Assembly: GCA_034336665.1 (NCBI GenBank)
Contig: JAPFBE010000003.1
Location: 16,718,360 to 16,782,359, forward strand
Source: Luscinia megarhynchos
Taxonomy: Eukaryota > Chordata > Aves > Passeriformes > Turdidae
Length of the DNA: 64,000 nucleotides
Direction of reading: 5' to 3'
This document shows positions 51,601 through 57,800 of this stretch, piece by piece. The position numbers and the translations under genes were made by a program. The notes under the pieces are model-generated. The model saw nothing but the letters and a program-made list of their open reading frames with translations. It was not told where the DNA came from and did not search any database. The stretch's first letter is position 1, and the number at the start of each line of letters is the position of its first letter.

Positions 51601-53748
51601 CATTGAGTGGGGGAGGACCTATGATCAGAGTTCTGGCTGGGGATCAGCACCTGAGTGCCTCCAAGAGATGAAGCTAGGCAGTTCTTCACTCACCTCCTTG
51701 GTTGGTGAGCACTTTTACTTAAGCACCTGACTCCCAGCTGTGTTGTTTACATAGCTCTGGCATGGTTTTGGGCTGTGATTGCTACTGGGCAGCAGAGCTA
51801 ATTAAAATAAAAAAAAGTTTTCTGAGGGCTTTGAACTTAAATCAGGGCTGTTAAAAGATTATGCAGTTCTTTACAATCAGTTTTATTCTCTGTTCTGTGC
51901 ACAGTATTTACTATTTTGCTGTGATGTGAAAATGTAAAACTGTTTTAATAATACTGAATTTTTGTTCCATGTTTCCATGGGTACTTTCAGAAAAAAGTAA
52001 GTACAATGTTGGTGATGTTGTGTTCGTCTGTGTGCATCTGGCATGCTTAATTGTCCTGTTAACAACACTTTCCTCACTTGAACTGTGTAATTGATCACCA
52101 GCTGATTAAATGATCAAATTGAGCATTTCACACTAGCCTGATATGACACACCCTTTATAAGAACCACATCAGCAGTATGTGTGTCACTCAAAGAAAGGGC
52201 AGAATACTGTAGACAAAATCTTAATGTTGGGACAGCCATAATATCTGTGCTGTTTTACACAAATTTGGTACAGTGACTTGCTGTAACTACAGGAGACTTT
52301 CCTAACAGAGGTAAAATTTAAACTCTTGGTGCCAGTCCTCCTGTCCCACTCTGTTTAAGTGTCTGGTTTTTTACCTATTCGTCTTTGGCTTTCCTTTTCT
52401 CTCAAAGAAGAGAGGGTGAAATTCAGGCTACAGAGCAGTGCTCAGTAACAAGCACCAGAGTAGCTGAGTGCAGTTTGTTCACTGTTCCACAGTGCAGTCT
52501 CATCAAAGATCTCCAGCTGTGGGGCTGCAAGCATTACCCAGCAGGCAGGCACTGGCACCCACTGATAAGGCTCTGTCTGTCTGGGTCATGTGCTTGATGT
52601 CAGCAGGAGATCATGCCCAGAGATGGGGAACACCATGAGTGGGGTCCTGTTTCCTGGAGGATGAAGGGGTATGTGGTAAAGGCAGATATGACAAGGCAAT
52701 TGTGCAGTCAGTGGCTGGCACAGGGTTGGTCCCCAAGGCTGTCATGATGTCCCCACACAAATGAGGTCTGAGATCCCCACCTGCACTGTGCTAAGCATGA
52801 CCTATGCTCTAAAGGGTCACAGGACTGACCAGAATTGCTGCTGCTCAAATGTACTTATCAGCTCCCTGGGCTCCCTTTGCTGGCTTCTCATCTGGGGAAT
52901 TTAAAATGTCTGGAAAACAGACTAGAAGTGAAGTATAGTAGGGAGGGATTGAGGCTGGAGGCACTTCTGAAGTGCACTTAGATTTAAGATAAACCTGGAG
53001 ACCCAATAGACATCACACTGACTGAAAATGTGGTTTGTGGGCACTTCTTTTTCTCAGTCACTGTGGTGACTGCTGTTTTTCACTGTTTCCTTGTTCTTGC
53101 CACTCATAAAACAATCACTTGCATGGCAGCTTGGTCTCTGAAAACCAGTATACTTCTCTCAGGACATAGCAAAAGGGAATAAAACCTCTAGAAAAACTGT
53201 CATGATATTTCTTGGTGCAATGAAAATTATTTGTGTTCTAACTAGAAAAGCAAGAATTGTAAGCTAATAAAGTTGCCTTAACTTTTTTTTTGTTGTTAAA
53301 ACAATTATTTTCTTTACCATAAAGGAGAAATTCCTTTTATTTTAGCTCTGAAGACCTGTTATTATCGATCTTGTTAACCAGTATCATAGATATGCAGCAC
53401 TAGCAAAATGCAGAATGAATGTACAGCAGTCAAGCAAAAAGAAATTGAACATACTATTGATCAGCTAGAACATTATTTCACATCAACTCTTAAACTCCAA
53501 CAGCCCATTCCTTTAGAGGAAGATGTTCTAAAATACCATGGTCTTAGTGTGAGCCTTAAGAAGTTTTCTGGAAATGGGTTGCATTTGAGGAAAGTGTTGA
53601 TCATATGCATCATGGGTCGGAGGGCTTGAAATGAAATATTTGGTTTAGATCTTTCTGAATTCTCATTGGTTCCAACAGTGACAGCTACAGTGACCTAAGC
53701 GATGACAGCTCTCCAGAAAAAGAATTTCCTTATTCTGACACAAGCTGA
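1704..53748 (+). CDS. CTPS2: CTP synthase 2, 16 coding exons, 5' end outside window
   Basis: CTP synthase makes CTP from UTP, ATP and glutamine in the cytosol, the last step of de novo pyrimidine nucleotide synthesis. Joining 1704-1874, 2158-2258, 4033-4149, 4826-4909, 7456-7536, 8883-9034, 9280-9412, 11437-11525, 12318-12412, 13247-13309, 13926-13969, 41327-41423, 43167-43222, 43946-44042, 45434-45578 and 53679-53748 gives 1595 nt, open in one frame to TGA. Every junction has AG/GT boundaries and consistent phase. Numbered from the human protein, the product covers residues 56-586, the family's usual total length. The synthetase domain runs to about residue 275 and the class I glutaminase domain from about 300, with GVCLGMQ (C399) and HPEF (H526, E528). 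The tail ([12 protein letters not shown]) and the nested S100G-like gene favour CTPS2 over CTPS1. Residues 1-55 must lie in exons upstream of the window. No frameshift or premature stop was seen. Confidence 0.97.
2158..2258 (+). CDS. CTPS2: CTPS2 exon, residues 113-146
   Basis: The exon starts after ttttgtag and ends GAG before the strong donor gtaagt. It encodes [20 protein letters not shown] followed by [13 protein letters not shown]. The short acidic and lysine-rich stretch (VDDDKKEP) is a variable loop; the flanks are conserved core of the synthetase domain. Confidence 0.96.
2259..4032 (+). other. CTPS2 intron
   Basis: AT-rich intronic DNA without recognisable repeats, genes or RNA features. 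Confidence 0.8.
4033..4149 (+). CDS. CTPS2: CTPS2 exon, residues 147-185
   Basis: The acceptor is ttcattttcag and the donor gtaagt. The exon is phase 0 at both ends and 39 codons long. It encodes [20 protein letters not shown] and then the [11 protein letters not shown] strand. The GGTIGDIE motif is a signature of the CTP synthase amidoligase active site, near where UTP and feedback-inhibiting CTP bind. Confidence 0.97.
4150..4825 (+). other. CTPS2 intron
   Basis: AT-rich intronic DNA; nothing further recognised. Confidence 0.8.
4826..4909 (+). CDS. CTPS2: CTPS2 exon, residues 186-213
   Basis: The acceptor is cttttgcag and the donor gtgagt; phase 0 at both ends, 28 codons. It encodes [16 protein letters not shown] then [12 protein letters not shown]. 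The [10 protein letters not shown](N/H)SV segment is one of the most conserved stretches of the family and contributes to UTP/CTP recognition. Confidence 0.97.
4910..7455 (+). other. CTPS2 intron
   Basis: Holds the GC-rich block at 5700-6245; the remainder is AT-rich and featureless to my reading. Confidence 0.8.
5700..6245. other. GC-rich block of unknown origin in a CTPS2 intron
   Basis: About 550 bases are clearly more GC-rich than the AT-rich intron on both sides. They contain long overlapping ORFs on both strands, including a 216-codon plus-strand frame. The predicted residues are rich in Cys, Leu and Ser and match nothing I know. Overlapping frames on both strands are what GC-rich non-coding DNA gives. 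A decayed repeat is the likeliest explanation. Confidence 0.45.
7456..7536 (+). CDS. CTPS2: CTPS2 exon, residues 214-240
   Basis: This small exon starts after gttatgatag and encodes [20 protein letters not shown] then CHVEPEQ, ending before gtctgt. It is phase 0 at both ends (27 codons) and fills exactly the gap between the flanking exons. The pyrimidine tract before the acceptor is short and the donor is weaker than its neighbours, but the protein match is clear. Confidence 0.95.
7537..8882 (+). other. CTPS2 intron
   Basis: AT-rich intronic DNA. A 117-codon ORF at 7990-8343 has no family resemblance and no splice context. Confidence 0.8.
8883..9034 (+). CDS. CTPS2: CTPS2 exon, residues 241-290 plus split codon 291
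   Basis: The exon follows a T-rich tract and ttag and ends GCAG before gtattc. It encodes [20 protein letters not shown], then the [20 protein letters not shown] helix region and KKMACR. It covers the end of the synthetase domain and the start of the inter-domain linker. Confidence 0.96.
9280..9412 (+). CDS. CTPS2: CTPS2 exon, residues 291-335 (linker to glutaminase start)
   Basis: The acceptor is tttttgtcag and the donor gtgagg. The exon encodes [20 protein letters not shown] then [17 protein letters not shown]. The [10 protein letters not shown] segment opens the class I glutamine amidotransferase domain. The following helix ([12 protein letters not shown]) helps couple glutaminase and synthetase activities. 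Confidence 0.96.
9733..9788 (+). mobile_element. CR1 LINE 3' terminal scrap
   Basis: The stretch ggtagttggattcagtgat, cttagagatcctttccagtc, then ctatgac is a mutated copy of the CR1 terminus (ggttggactagatgatctt...). Only about 55 bases are recognisable. Confidence 0.55.
9960..10105 (+). mobile_element. CR1 LINE 3' end remnant
   Basis: The phrases gatccctggagatttttaga, cctaagcagcctgctctaat, ttcaagcagggagtgagg and tgtccttcctgacctatgtg resemble the plus-strand CR1 3' region, strongly diverged. It sits in the intron between the exons at 9280 and 11437. Confidence 0.55.
11437..11525 (+). CDS. CTPS2: CTPS2 exon, residues 336-364 plus split Asp365
   Basis: The acceptor is ctttattag and the donor gtaagt. 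The exon encodes [20 protein letters not shown] then QAWHKLCKA. Counting from human numbering puts the histidine of VKYHQAW at position 355, the residue required for CTP synthase filament packing in animal enzymes. The acidic [10 protein letters not shown] stretch is the variable insert seen in animal CTP synthases. Confidence 0.95.
11526..12317 (+). other. CTPS2 intron
   Basis: AT-rich intron with T-rich tracts and the (TA)n repeat at 12167-12188; nothing else recognised. Confidence 0.8.
12167..12188 (+). repeat. (TA)n microsatellite
   Basis: Alternating TA runs with one interruption, in the intron before the exon at 12318. Confidence 0.8.
12318..12412 (+). CDS. CTPS2: CTPS2 exon, residues 365-396 plus split Gly397
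   Basis: The acceptor is cattacag and the donor gtaaga. The exon encodes [20 protein letters not shown] then [12 protein letters not shown]. The PGGFG motif is the glycine-rich oxyanion and glutamine-binding loop of the class I amidotransferase domain. Confidence 0.96.
12413..13246 (+). other. CTPS2 intron
   Basis: AT-rich intron; no gene or repeat recognised. The long minus-strand ORF at 12896-13288 overlaps the exon at 13247 as an antisense shadow. Confidence 0.8.
13247..13309 (+). CDS. CTPS2: CTPS2 exon with glutaminase nucleophile Cys399
   Basis: The 63-nt exon follows a T-rich tract and ctag. It encodes [20 protein letters not shown] plus Glu417. The cysteine of GVCLGMQ is residue 399, the nucleophile that attacks glutamine to release ammonia. 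The donor is gtgagc. Confidence 0.97.
13310..13925 (+). other. CTPS2 intron
   Basis: Plain intronic DNA; nothing recognised. Confidence 0.8.
13926..13969 (+). CDS. CTPS2: CTPS2 exon, residues 418-432
   Basis: This 44-nt exon starts after tgttccag and ends CCAGTT before gtaagt. It encodes [15 protein letters not shown], matching the DADSTEFRP region of human CTPS2, and continues in phase 0 into VIDMPEHN of the next exon 27.4 kb away. The DPDTKNPV tail is the variable part. Confidence 0.93.
16057..16570 (-). mobile_element. CR1 LINE 3' fragment
   Basis: The left edge reads cagaatcatttaggtagg then aaaagaccttcaaagtcatc, the reverse complement of the classic CR1 3' end (gatgatctttaaggtcc...aatgattctg). 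It continues through the typical CR1 3' region (cctctgggcagc-like, gtcctgatttccaacctgaac, tgctccagacccttcatcagc). About 500 bases remain and the element is 5' truncated, as most CR1 copies are. It lies in the large CTPS2 intron. ORFs across it are shadows. Confidence 0.88.
18465..18706 (-). CDS. S100G: S100G-like exon 3 (canonical EF-hand, stop, 3' UTR)
   Basis: On the minus strand a pyrimidine-rich tract and aaaacag precede the exon. The coding part (18706-18593) encodes [20 protein letters not shown] then [17 protein letters not shown] and TGA. The 3' UTR is about 130 bases and reaches the AATAAA at 18486-18481; the lower limit is estimated from that signal. Confidence 0.88.
18481..18486 (-). 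terminator. Polyadenylation signal AATAAA for the S100G-like gene
   Basis: The plus strand reads TTTATT, giving AATAAA on the minus strand about 107 bases after the stop codon of the S100G-like gene. No competing canonical signal lies between the stop and this site. Confidence 0.75.
18593..20638 (-). CDS. S100G: S100G (calbindin-D9k)-like small EF-hand protein, nested antisense in CTPS2
   Basis: Joining complement 20638-20507 and 18706-18593 gives 246 nt, encoding 81 residues and TGA. The protein begins [20 protein letters not shown] and ends with [15 protein letters not shown] and [10 protein letters not shown]. Family features are clear: an S100-type helix, a 14-residue N-terminal pseudo-EF loop (residues 17-30), a hinge around YLKDQF, and a canonical C-terminal EF loop (D57, N59, D61, S63, S65, E68). 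Mammalian S100G is 79 residues, binds calcium in the cytosol of absorptive epithelium, and sits antisense within CTPS2, so position and length both support orthology. The start has A at -3 and G at +4, with an in-frame TGA upstream in exon 1. The pseudo-EF loop ends in Gly29-Gly30 instead of the calcium-binding Glu, so site I is probably lost. Another S100 member is possible but less likely. Confidence 0.88.
20507..20666 (-). CDS. S100G: S100G-like exon 2 (start codon and pseudo-EF-hand)
   Basis: On the minus strand the exon follows gtttgcag and ends with AAG before the donor gtaagt. It carries 28 bases of 5' UTR, then ATG at 20638-20636 and 44 codons to Lys44. It encodes the first helix, the degenerate pseudo-EF loop [14 protein letters not shown] and the helix [14 protein letters not shown]. 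Confidence 0.9.
20879..20912 (-). other. S100G: S100G-like non-coding exon 1 (proposed)
   Basis: About 30 bases downstream of a TATA box, a short stretch ends GAGTGAG before a strong donor gtaagcat. The in-frame TGA in this exon fits a 5' UTR exon. Mammalian S100G also has a short untranslated first exon. The exact transcription start is estimated from TATA spacing. Confidence 0.65.
20939..20946 (-). promoter_or_regulatory. TATA box for the S100G-like gene
   Basis: The minus strand reads CTATAAAG here, placed so that initiation about 30 bases downstream gives the short exon 1. Upstream, the minus strand holds an octamer-like ATGCAAA (20956-20950) and an AP-1-type TGACTCA (20997-20991). TATA-driven transcription fits a tissue-restricted gene, unlike the housekeeping CTPS2. 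Confidence 0.65.
22060..22530 (-). mobile_element. Ancient CR1/L3-type LINE relic
   Basis: The reverse-complement 3' region of an old amniote CR1/L3-like element is suggested by agagatcatctaattaac, taaataatggggaatccaca, tttgtggtctattcct, gattctcctctcctgtctct and ctcttgactttcttcagttc. Divergence is very high, which fits an insertion older than modern bird lineages. It lies in the large CTPS2 intron upstream of the S100G-like promoter. Confidence 0.5.
23656..23682 (+). repeat. (CTTCCTC)n pyrimidine microsatellite
   Basis: A short pure-pyrimidine tract with tandem ttcctcctc units in the large CTPS2 intron. Confidence 0.7.
24408..24680 (+). repeat. Possible LTR-like or other unclassified repeat
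   Basis: A TATA-like ggactataaattggg lies mid-segment, followed by a GC-richer stretch (gaagggacagggcaccctcc, gtggggctgtcacctgaggg) and then ggtgatgggttaacgcccta. This layout and composition look LTR-like and unlike the surrounding intron. No terminal TG...CA pair with a target-site duplication was found, so the boundaries and class are uncertain. Confidence 0.3.
29950..30075 (+). repeat. Possible ancient interspersed repeat
   Basis: The phrase ggaagagcatactgggtcag followed by a ggtccacaggc and cctgtctctccctg resembles a common old amniote repeat (atactgggtcagaccaaaggtccat...). The match is short and from memory. An ORF of 118 codons on the minus strand begins just to the right. Confidence 0.35.
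39483..39514 (+). repeat. (CA)n microsatellite, interrupted
   Basis: Runs of acacac are interrupted by single changes (acatacacagagacacacac). It is typical intronic dinucleotide repeat DNA. Confidence 0.85.
39642..39678 (+). repeat. Homopolymer run of 37 T
   Basis: Thirty-seven consecutive T bases, the longest homopolymer in the window. It could be the poly(A) tail of a minus-strand retrocopy, but no recognisable gene body lies to its right. Confidence 0.95.
41327..41423 (+). CDS. CTPS2: CTPS2 exon, residues 433-464 plus split Arg465
   Basis: The acceptor is ttttctctacag and the donor gtaagt. The exon encodes [20 protein letters not shown] then [12 protein letters not shown]. The GGTMRLG motif is conserved throughout the family in the glutaminase domain. 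Confidence 0.97.
41424..43166 (+). other. CTPS2 intron
   Basis: AT-rich intronic DNA; no repeat or gene recognised. Confidence 0.8.
43167..43222 (+). CDS. CTPS2: CTPS2 exon, residues 465-483
   Basis: The acceptor is gtatattcag and the donor gtaagc. The 56-nt exon encodes [19 protein letters not shown]. The ERHRHR(Y/F)E motif is a signature of the CTP synthase glutaminase domain, close to the inter-domain ammonia tunnel. Confidence 0.97.
43223..43945 (+). other. CTPS2 intron
   Basis: Plain intronic DNA; nothing recognised. Confidence 0.8.
43946..44042 (+). CDS. CTPS2: CTPS2 exon, residues 484-515 plus split Asn516
   Basis: The acceptor is caatgtttcag and the donor gtgagt. The exon encodes [20 protein letters not shown] then [12 protein letters not shown]. 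The final single A pairs with AT of the next exon to give Asn516. Confidence 0.95.
44043..45433 (+). other. CTPS2 intron with CR1 relic
   Basis: Dominated by the diverged CR1 at 44322-44850. The remainder shows nothing recognisable. Confidence 0.8.
44322..44850 (-). mobile_element. Diverged CR1 LINE fragment
   Basis: The left edge (agaatcattgagtgatttgg, then ggtcacataatccaac) matches a mutated reverse-complemented CR1 3' end. Further right, gtgctggtcttcctgaccc, ggttccttggatc, and ctctttctagtcatcaggg match internal CR1 reverse-transcriptase-region phrases in the same orientation. It is old, with many substitutions and indels. It lies in a CTPS2 intron. Confidence 0.75.
45434..45578 (+). CDS. 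CTPS2: CTPS2 exon with catalytic His526 and Glu528
   Basis: The acceptor is gtcttgtag and the donor gtaatc. The exon encodes [20 protein letters not shown] then [13 protein letters not shown] and the C-terminal [13 protein letters not shown]. In QFHPEF the histidine is residue 526 and the glutamate 528, completing the glutaminase triad with Cys399. Confidence 0.97.
46388..46432 (+). repeat. T-rich low-complexity tract
   Basis: Interrupted T runs (ggtttgtttttggtttttttt...) in the intron before the last CTPS2 coding exon. Confidence 0.75.
53408..53629 (+). other. Unexplained 73-codon ORF just before the last CTPS2 exon
   Basis: The ORF starts [20 protein letters not shown] and continues with [20 protein letters not shown] and [20 protein letters not shown]. 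Unlike the other intronic ORFs it has balanced composition, an amphipathic charged start and few low-complexity residues, so it reads like real or formerly real coding sequence. I do not recognise the family. It has no clear splice sites in phase with CTPS2 and ends 50 bases before the final coding exon. It may be a fragment of a retrocopy or chance. Confidence 0.25.
53679..53748 (+). CDS. CTPS2: CTPS2 last coding exon, residues 564-586 and stop
   Basis: The acceptor is ggttccaacag. The exon encodes [20 protein letters not shown] then DTS and TGA, bringing the protein to exactly 586 residues. Serines 568, 571 and 574 of the acidic tail align with serines reported as phosphorylated in human CTPS2. 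The last residues ([10 protein letters not shown]) differ from human, as is normal for this tail. Confidence 0.93.
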
Positions 53749-53789
53749 AATGATTGTATGAGAGCACAGAAATGGATGATGCTATTGAG
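53749..53789 (+). other. CTPS2: CTPS2 3' UTR, first part
   Basis: Forty-one non-coding bases follow the stop codon before a plausible donor (GAG then gtaaac). Splicing to the acceptor at 56183 would make a 3' UTR intron, as known for mammalian CTP synthase transcripts. If this donor is not used, the UTR runs on into the sequence annotated here as intron. Confidence 0.5.
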
Positions 53790-54709
53790 GTAAACTGAAA
53801 TGTTTTGATACTGCTTAATGACACTGATTTATTCTAGACTTAAAACAGGAGATAAAGTTAACTTAATTCTCTCGTTTGTTTCAAGTCCCATCTGAGAGCT
53901 TATGTCTTTTTTCTTGTCTGCAGCATTTAATTGTTTTCCTCTTCCGTTGCTTAACTCTGAAATTGAGATAGTAAAGTCTGTTTAGTATTTTGGGTACATC
54001 TTTTATGTAGGATGCTGTACAAAACCAAGTTGTGCTAGTGTTTGATGATATATTAAAAATACATTTTAAAATTACATTTTTTTTTGTGTCTTCAGTTTAC
54101 AGTTTGGAATCACTTCAACTATATTGTGTAGACATTACTTTCTATTTTGCATTAATATTTGCCTGTAATTACATCTGATGCATTGATACAACAAAGACAT
54201 CCCAACATAATTACTTCTATTTAATCTGCAGAGTGATTGAGATAAAAACAGGTTTTGTAAAATTGTAGCTTTGTTTGCCATAGGCTTTGCCAGCGTGATG
54301 TTTGGTTTTTTATTCACCTGTAAACATGGTAGTTATAGGTTTCCTTTTAGTTTGGAGGTTGTATTTCCTGTGATACACCTGTTCTCTGCAGGATCTGGAC
54401 TTGAAACTTGGTCTTACTTTATTTTTCCCTGTGCAGATTCATCAGAGTTGGGGCTGGTATGACACTCATTCAGCTTCTCAGTATTTCTGAGCACTTTTGT
54501 AAGGAGGGCACAACTTTCCCCTCTGATTATGTCTCACATAGTGTTGACACTAAGCAGCTGTGCCAAGCAGACAATTAAGGCCACATATGAATGATGCATT
54601 TCTGCCCGATTGTCTCCTGATCAAAGTAGTGGCATGAGATACTAGAAATTGGAGTTCAGTCCTTAGATGCATGGATTTCTTCTGTGATTCTCAATTCAAT
54701 TCTTTTTTA

Positions 54710-54714
54710 CTCTC
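54710..54714 (+). repeat. Target-site duplication CTCTC, left copy
   Basis: CTCTC directly abuts the TG end of the solo LTR and is repeated at 55441-55445 after the CA end. Confidence 0.8.
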
Positions 54715-55440
54715 TGTCCTGGTTTGAAGGACAGGTGTCTGCCAATAAAGGCAGGAAGCTTCTCTTTGAAATGGAGAATGTAACCCCCTTCCTCCAAATT
54801 ATTATAATTTTGAAATTAAGGGGCTCTCAGGCAAAGATATGGGAATTAGGAATAACAGTTCTTTACTAGGAAAATTAAAATAGAAATACAATATTACAAA
54901 GAACAATCCCAAAACCCTGACAGAGTCAGAATACAGCCTTGACACCCTGTCAGTCAGGGTGTTGGTAGCAGACCCATTAAATGGTGGCTGCATCCTCCTG
55001 CAGTGGCAGATGTGGTTCAGCTGAAGCAGTGCTCCTGTAGAAGGTGCAGTTTTCCTCTGAAGGTCCAGGGATGATGTGGAAAAGTCTAGTTTTCCTCTGA
55101 AATCCAGTGGAAAGATGGATAACTTGCTGTCCAAAATCTCAGTTTTTATCTAGGTAGGAAAGGCTTGGCTGCTCCCCCTGGCTGGAGCATCTCCCAGTGG
55201 GATGATGTAATTTTATCAGTCATGCAGTGGGAGTGAATGGGCCCAGCAGCAGATGATATCTTCCTGGAGGGAGGATGGGTTGTGTGGAGAAGATAAAGAT
55301 GACTGCCCCACCTGGTTTTAAAGATGGCCCATTAGCAGGTGGTATGTGCCACAGAGATAAGGGTCACTGCCCCACTCAGCTCCAACAGATGGTGACAGAA
55401 TACACATTTCTGGTCACATCCTGCATTGCAACCCAAAACA
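54715..55440 (-). mobile_element. Solo LTR of an ERVL-like endogenous retrovirus
   Basis: This 726-bp unit begins TGTCCTGGTTTG and ends CCCAAAACA, giving TG...CA termini. It is flanked on both sides by the same five bases, CTCTC (54710-54714 and 55441-55445). A 5-bp duplication is typical of class III (ERVL) elements. The sequence resembles LTRs abundant in passerine genomes. Read on the minus strand, it has a TATA-like TAGATAAAAAC and then an AGTAAA towards the 3' end, so minus orientation is favoured. No gag, pol or env sequence adjoins it, so it is a recombined remnant. It lies in the proposed 3' UTR intron of CTPS2. Confidence 0.85.
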
Positions 55441-55445
55441 CTCTC
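55441..55445 (+). repeat. Target-site duplication CTCTC, right copy
   Basis: CTCTC directly follows the CA end of the solo LTR and matches the five bases at 54710-54714. Confidence 0.8.
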
Positions 55446-56183
55446 CTGTACCACATGTTAATCCATCTCCAAATCATGAGAGCAAAGAACAGAATGTCAA
55501 GGATTTAATGACACTGGTACATGTACATACAGTACTGATGCCTGTCCTAAAATAACCAAAAATAAGTAGAGAAAAATGCTCCTTTTTACTCTTGCCTGTA
55601 TCCTTCCCACCTCCAAACATCACAATGGTTCTGTTTCTTGAGACCAACACAAAGTACAGGACAGTCTTCTGGAAAAGTCCTTGCTTTCCTCAGTGGAATT
55701 TATGAATGGTAGTTCTCTGTTCACTGTTGCAGTGTGACTTGTTCAGTGCTTGGATGAATGTACTTTTGTGATGCTTTTAAGTGGTTATCAGTAACCAAGC
55801 TGATTTTGTTTGAGCATGTCACTAGTGGATACCAATTGTTATTCAACATAATTACTCTAGAAAAGATTAAATAACTAAATCCAGATATAAAAGAATGAGA
55901 AAAGCATTGGCTTATGTATTTTTATCTCTTGGTTAATTCTACCCATTAATCAGAACTGGATACACATGTATACTATATTTAGCTTTGTGGTTTCACTTTG
56001 GGCTGATTGATGTAGATAAAATGCATGTACTTGTAGAATTTACATAGGACTACTTTGAAATGAGTCAACGAATTTGAGTGAAAATTACATAAGCATGAAA
56101 TAAACTGAGTAACAGATGAAATATTTTTAATAATTTATTTTTTACATTTATTCTTCCTTTCTCTCCCTCTTTTTATGTTACAG

Positions 56184-57800
56184 AAACTTGGGAACAGGAC
56201 AATATTGAATAGAAGAAGTAGAAGAGTAAACTGCTTGCAGTTCTCATACTGTTTCTTCGTCTACTATGTTCAGTAATTCTCTTTACAGATGACAGTTTTA
56301 CTATTCTGTAGCAAAAACTGTTCTGTGTAAATGCTGTTTCTCCTCAAAAGTTACCAAACGGTTGTGCACCTTAGCTGTTAATCATTATTATCTTGTCCTA
56401 TATATCAGAGTGATTTCAGGTGAATAAGTATCAGTTCACTAGTTCGCAGCTTTCTTGATTTGACTTGTTTCAGTTTGCCTTGGAACAGGAAGAAAAAGAC
56501 ACATTAGTTCTTGGGAATGAGGTGGGGAATGCACTAAAGATATTTAAGGGAAAGTTGTCTTACTCTTGAGCAGCAGAAAACCGTTTCAGGTTTTTTCCCC
56601 TATTAAGTTTGTATATATATATTTTTTTTTTTACTTTTTTGCTGTTCAATATGTACAAATGAAAAATGGTTGCTGTATCTCAGGTCAATGTGATTATAGT
56701 AATTAAAGTTGGATACAAGTTTTTTCACTTTGCTTTTATAAGAGATTTGATTTCACATAAATTCATTTGCTCTGTTTCTCCTGGAAGTTTGATAATACTG
56801 AACATAATTCTGACCTACAAAATTACAGAAGCGATATTAGAAGGTGGTTTCATATTTGTGTTTTGTAAGAGAGAAAGTAAATACATTAATATGTTAAACT
56901 CCAGTTTTAGCACTTGTGTGAAAGTTGTAGAAAAAACAGTCATAAACCTGGGGTGTTATCTGGGCTCCAGCTGTGCCACACTCAGTTAATTGCAGTAAAT
57001 AAGTATGAAGCAAATTAAGGTTCACCCTTCTTTTTCTGCATCCTGTGACCACTCCATCCTTGTGGCACTTATTCCTGAAGAGAATGGAAAGATGTGTTTT
57101 GAATTAGAAATCAGAAGTTATTCCATTGAATTAGAAATCACAAGTTATTCCATTGCATCACAACTGCAGGCAGCCCTGCAAAGCTAGGGCTGGAGCCTGA
57201 ACCACTGGGGCAGAAGAGGAAGGTGAGAGGTGCTGTTCTGGGTGTAAGGCAGATTTAGGGTGTAATAAAGGTGTAAGTATTCCATTAGCAGTGGGGCATC
57301 ATCAAACCTGTCACAAAAGCTGAACCTGAGCAATGTAACTGATGGGCTCCAGATGCTTGGAACAAAACTATAAAAAAAATTCTGAATTTTGAGCGTTGTG
57401 TTTCATTTGGTTTTGGGTAAAGTATCTTCTTTATTTCATCAGAAGTCAATATCTGCACGAAGATAAGAAGCACCATGTTCCTTATTACAGCTTTAAAACA
57501 GCAAGTTTGAGAGCTATGTGTTGCTCTAGAAAATCTCAGGTTGCACAGCAAATTTGTCTCTTCACTAAAAGAAGCTTTAATGGCGATGAAAGATAAAATG
57601 TATTTTTATGGCCTCACTTTCCTAAAGTAGTTTGTGACTATGTGCCTTAGAAATGCTGACAGCAGAATTGGTGTCACTGTGTGTCTTCCCCAATGAGAGA
57701 CACTGGCCACTGCTTTGTGAAAAGTGAAGAATTTCCTAAGATTGTCTGTAACGTGCAAATGTATTTTCAAAGCATTTTCAATAAATGATGTTATTTGGAA
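56184..57800 (+). other. CTPS2: CTPS2 terminal 3' UTR exon (proposed)
   Basis: A strong acceptor (tttctctccctctttttatgttacag, split here across a pyrimidine-rich tract) is followed by about 1.6 kb of non-coding, AT-rich DNA ending at an AATAAA. No coding continuity exists here. The 3' limit is taken as roughly 15-20 bases after the polyadenylation signal. ORFs of 60-107 codons in this stretch look random. Confidence 0.5.
57780..57785 (+). terminator. Polyadenylation signal AATAAA for CTPS2
   Basis: A canonical AATAAA is followed within 35 bases by a T/G-rich stretch (gatgttatttgg, tatttgggttcc), the usual layout of a vertebrate cleavage and polyadenylation site. It is the best-placed signal after the proposed terminal exon. 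An earlier AATAAA at about 57263 could serve a shorter transcript. Confidence 0.55.

Larger units (their letters stand above)
45579..53678 (+). other. 8.1-kb CTPS2 intron
   Basis: The intron before the last coding exon. It includes a T-rich tract (46388-46432), GC-richer patches around 49.1-49.4 and 52.4-52.9 kb, and the unexplained ORF at 53408-53629. No clear mobile element was recognised. Confidence 0.8.
53790..56183 (+). other. Proposed 3' UTR intron of CTPS2
   Basis: Bounded by gtaaac and ttatgttacag. It contains the solo LTR at 54715-55440. If the UTR is not spliced, this is simply UTR or downstream DNA. Confidence 0.5.

Noticed and set aside
1704..53748. Possibility that the main gene is CTPS1
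   Set aside because: The C-terminal tail, the 586-residue total and the nested S100G-like gene all fit CTPS2 better; CTPS1 is about 591 residues with a different tail.
54802..55134. 110-codon minus-strand ORF
   Set aside because: It lies entirely within the solo LTR, which is non-coding.
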